DNA from: Microbulbifer salipaludis
GTDB taxonomy: Bacteria; Pseudomonadota; Gammaproteobacteria; Pseudomonadales; Cellvibrionaceae
DNA length: 64,000 nucleotides
Direction: 5' to 3'
NCBI RefSeq assembly: GCF_017303155.1
Contig: NZ_JAEKJR010000001.1
Coordinates: 1,240,001-1,304,000 of the forward strand
In this document: positions 63,549-64,000 of the stretch, piece after piece
Position numbering within the stretch: position 1 is the first letter of the stretch
Layout: every line of letters starts with the position of its first letter
Program-made: the position numbers and the translations under genes
Notes under the pieces: generated by a model
The model's input: only the letters and a program-made list of their open reading frames with translations
The model's database searches: none
What the model was told of the DNA's origin: nothing

Positions 63549-64000
63549 ATGCAGTTATCCGCGTGGCGTGATTCTGGGCAGTATCTCGATTACCGGGGGC
63601 ATAAAATCTTCTACCGGGAGGAAGGTCAGGGGCCAGCGCTGCTACTGATCCATGGTTTTCCAACCTCCAGCTGGGACTGGAAAAAGATTTGGCCAGCATT
63701 GACCGAACATTACCGGTGTATCACTCTCGACATGCTCGGTTTTGGCTACAGCAGCAAGCCACGACAAGAATACCTGATTTTTGAACAGGCCGATATTTTT
63801 GAAAACTTGCTGGATACGCTTGGTGTGGAGGCTGCGCACCTGATCGCCCATGATTATGGTGATACCGTCGCACAAGAACTGCTGTCGCGCCAACTGGATG
63901 GAAAACTCTCGTTTACTATTCGGTCGCTGCATCTTTTGAATGGCGGCTTGTTCCCGGAAACGCATCGGGCGCTGTTGATACAAAAACTCATACTCAGCCC
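63549..64000 (+). CDS. Alpha/beta hydrolase, MEST-like, N-terminal part
   Basis: The ATG at 63549, after GGGGGCAGGGCG, begins MQLSAWRDSGQYLDYRGHK and the frame stays open to the end of the window (about 150 residues seen). LLIHGFPTSSWDW is the oxyanion-hole region and LIAHDYGDTVAQELL the nucleophile elbow with Asp, as in haloalkane-dehalogenase/MEST-type hydrolases. The catalytic His is beyond the window. Substrate unknown. Confidence 0.88.
   Translation, partial: MQLSAWRDSGQYLDYRGHKIFYREEGQGPALLLIHGFPTSSWDWKKIWPALTEHYRCITLDMLGFGYSSKPRQEYLIFEQADIFENLLDTLGVEAAHLIAHDYGDTVAQELLSRQLDGKLSFTIRSLHLLNGGLFPETHRALLIQKLILS

Overview
The window looks like chromosomal DNA of a marine, moderately halophilic gammaproteobacterium. 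A complete ectoine operon with a dedicated aspartokinase, a large TonB-dependent receptor, several beta-barrel outer-membrane proteins, a YceI/cytochrome b561 pair and glutathione-dependent formaldehyde detoxification all fit this. A Microbulbifer-like member of the Cellvibrionales is my best guess; it rests on gene content and was not checked by alignment. Most of the sequence is GC-rich. Two stretches are visibly AT-richer: the sensor half of one kinase (about 7.7-8.9 kb) and a BlaI/BlaR-type pair (54.2-56.3 kb). I see no rRNA, tRNA, CRISPR array or transposase.

Layout. 0-6.4 kb: the end of an amidohydrolase, then on the minus strand a D-Ala-D-Ala ligase, MepA murein endopeptidase, HisC, a membrane FHA protein and a DegP-like protease. 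6.5-7.04 kb: no protein gene, but a strong candidate for a CsrB/RsmZ-type regulatory RNA. It has a series of hairpins carrying ANGGA motifs, ends in an intrinsic terminator, and is preceded by 10-bp-phased TGTRAT repeats. 7.2-14.2 kb: a DP-EP-like protein, two transmembrane Ser/Thr kinases and a FHA/winged-helix regulator, together a plausible phospho-signalling module. 14.6-22.3 kb: a MarR-type EctR candidate diverging from ectA-ectB-ectC-ask, followed by a TPR membrane protein and a sodium/solute symporter. 22.4-25.9 kb: a 169-bp duplication of the yceI 3' end flanks a DUF3592-like membrane gene, followed by yceI and a cytochrome b561 gene.

26-37 kb holds housekeeping and unknown genes: CorA, a host-attachment-family protein, formaldehyde dehydrogenase with S-formylglutathione hydrolase, a DsbA-like protein, a DPP-IV-like peptidase and DUF1853. 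37-46.9 kb is rich in envelope genes: an autotransporter with Ca-binding-like repeats, OmpW, TonB receptor, another beta-barrel, a C45-type acyltransferase and a TRIC channel; a DTW-domain tRNA-modification gene lies among them. 47.2-52.3 kb is a decay zone. A FUSC/DUF1656/HlyD efflux system and a K+ channel gene are intact, but they are flanked by collapsed remnants of an antiporter, an outer-membrane efflux factor and a DUF3604 protein. 52.6-64 kb carries an M20 peptidase, BlaI/BlaR with tandem operators, RNase R and a cold-shock protein with structured DNA between them, two unknown cytosolic proteins, a D-aminoacylase-like enzyme and the start of an alpha/beta hydrolase.
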